From NCBI GenBank assembly GCA_050313895.1, contig JBNPMI010000019.1: 23,115 nucleotides of DNA, one strand, 5' to 3'. Source of the stretch: JALFST01 sp022779285 (GTDB taxonomy: Bacteria > Bacillota > Clostridia > Tissierellales > Peptoniphilaceae). Below the pieces are notes generated by a model that worked only from the letters and a program-made list of their open reading frames with translations, ran no database searches and was not told where the DNA came from. Below are positions 22,806 to 23,115 of this stretch, piece after piece (position 1 is the stretch's first letter; each line of letters opens with the position of its first letter). Both the position numbers and the translations under genes were made by a program.

Positions 22806-22848
22806 AGGGCATAAAAATACCCAGTGATAAATACTCCTATCACTGGGT
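22806..22848 (-). promoter_or_regulatory. tet leader attenuator hairpin
   Basis: On the minus strand, ACCCAGTGATA (22848-22838) pairs perfectly with TATCACTGGGT (22829-22819) and is followed by ATTTTTATG. It ends about 30 bases before the tet start. The same hairpin and sequence context is known from the Tn916 tet(M) leader, where it serves as a transcription attenuator. Confidence 0.85.
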
Positions 22849-22911
22849 AAATAACTCCAATAGCCCCAAAACACTTATATGTTTTCGGGCATATAAAATT
22901 ACATGATAAAA

Positions 22912-23014
22912 GTATTCTTAAACTGGGTACAAAAAACTAAGCCCCATATTAAAAGTGAAACGGGACTGCTACTTTTTGTTCCCACTATCAAATTGACAGT
23001 TTATTTAAGAATAC
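22912..23014 (-). promoter_or_regulatory. Long-range inverted repeat in the tet leader
   Basis: On the minus strand, GTATTCTTAAATAAACTG (23014-22997) can pair with CAGTTTAAGAATAC (22925-22912), with a three-base bulge. The 5' arm contains the stop of the leader ORF. A smaller stem (GGGA/TCCC) lies inside. This is the sort of alternative pairing that could be altered by a ribosome stalled on the leader. Confidence 0.55.
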
Positions 23015-23024
23015 CTTGCCGCAT
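23001..23024 (-). CDS. tet leader peptide (7 codons)
   Basis: ATG (23024) is preceded by AAGGAG at 9 bases and encodes MRQGILK before TAA. It lies about 25 bases after the predicted transcription start. Its stop codon falls inside the 5' arm of the long-range repeat, as expected for a leader whose translation affects folding. A second tiny ORF (MPENI, 22892-22875) lies nearer the attenuator without a clear ribosome site. Confidence 0.5.
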   Translation of the reverse strand: MRQGILK

Positions 23025-23056
23025 ATTTATTAACTCCTTGTATAATACTGAATCTA

Positions 23057-23085
23057 ATTATATTCCTTAACCCTTTATTTGTCAA
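23057..23085 (-). promoter_or_regulatory. Consensus promoter of the tet gene
   Basis: On the minus strand, TTGACA (23085-23080) and TATAAT (23062-23057) are separated by exactly 17 bases: a full sigma-A consensus. The start of transcription is predicted near 23050, giving a leader of about 275 bases before tet. Confidence 0.9.
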
Positions 23086-23115
23086 GCTGACAAACTAAAG
23101 CAGAAAAAGCGGCAG

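Larger units (their letters stand above)
12492..23115 (-). mobile_element. Integrative mobilizable element carrying a tet resistance gene (right end outside window)
   Basis: All genes from the serine recombinase to tet lie on the minus strand, tightly spaced, and form the set expected of a mobilizable, serine-integrase element: tet, regulators, helicase, oriT, MobV relaxase, ParB-like protein and recombinase. No type IV secretion genes are seen, so transfer would need a helper element. The left boundary is placed by inference between the decayed host-side genes and the recombinase stop (12492-12570); the attachment core could not be read. The lack of lesions in most of its genes, next to a decayed neighbourhood, suggests recent arrival. 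Confidence 0.75.

Overview
The window looks like chromosome from an anaerobic gut-type Bacillota (Clostridia-like; exact taxon not determined). The grounds are oxygen-sensitive Fe-S and nitrosative-stress genes, strong AGGAGG ribosome sites, and a resident mobilizable element carrying a ribosomal-protection tetracycline resistance gene. It falls into three parts.

(1) About 1-7.2 kb, intact host genes. After the tail of a transposase (1-60), a nested inverted repeat and a small membrane protein (451-957) comes a redox/nitrosative-stress regulon. It holds a DUF1858-DUF438-hemerythrin-PAS protein (1176-2693), a DUF488 protein and a Crp/Fnr-type regulator (minus strand, 2728-3761), and a divergent five-gene operon (3853-7130): hybrid-cluster-associated DUF1858 protein, uncharacterised 192-aa protein, hybrid cluster protein Hcp, double-cupin protein, ferredoxin. 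The palindrome GTTGTANNTACAAC occurs upstream of the DUF438 gene and in the regulator/operon divergent region. In both places it lies 29.5 bp from its centre to a matching -10 box, the class II activator geometry of Fnr proteins. The same site also lies just downstream of the regulator's own predicted start point, which predicts autorepression.

(2) About 7.27-12.5 kb, a graveyard of mobile and defence DNA. It contains a frame-broken IS481-like insertion sequence with 12-bp terminal inverted repeats and an apparently intact ORF6N-domain gene with two nearly identical 25-bp palindromes (one before its start, one inside it). These are followed by a broken zinc-ribbon gene, two decayed tandem serine recombinase genes, a fragment of an N6-adenine DNA methyltransferase and a decayed membrane-protein gene ending at a hairpin.

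(3) About 12.5 kb to the right edge, an integrative mobilizable element with every gene on the minus strand. Transcription order is tet (a Tet(O)-type protein with a Tet(32)-like middle), a cysteine-rich KTR protein, three sigma-region-4-like regulators (the third broken), a RecA-fold helicase/primase-type ATPase, a MobV relaxase, a ParB-like protein, a PC4/YdbC-like protein, a small unknown protein and a large serine recombinase at the left end. The 0.5-kb gap between helicase and relaxase holds a pMV158-type oriT (TAGTGTG/TTA with an adjacent hairpin) bracketed by two pairs of inverted repeats. The tet leader has a consensus promoter, a tiny leader ORF, a long-range inverted repeat and a transcription attenuator. 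The right end of the element lies outside the window.

The strongest new leads are the two-promoter Fnr-type regulon with an unknown Hcp-operon protein, the repeat-bracketed oriT, and the duplicated palindrome of the ORF6N gene.
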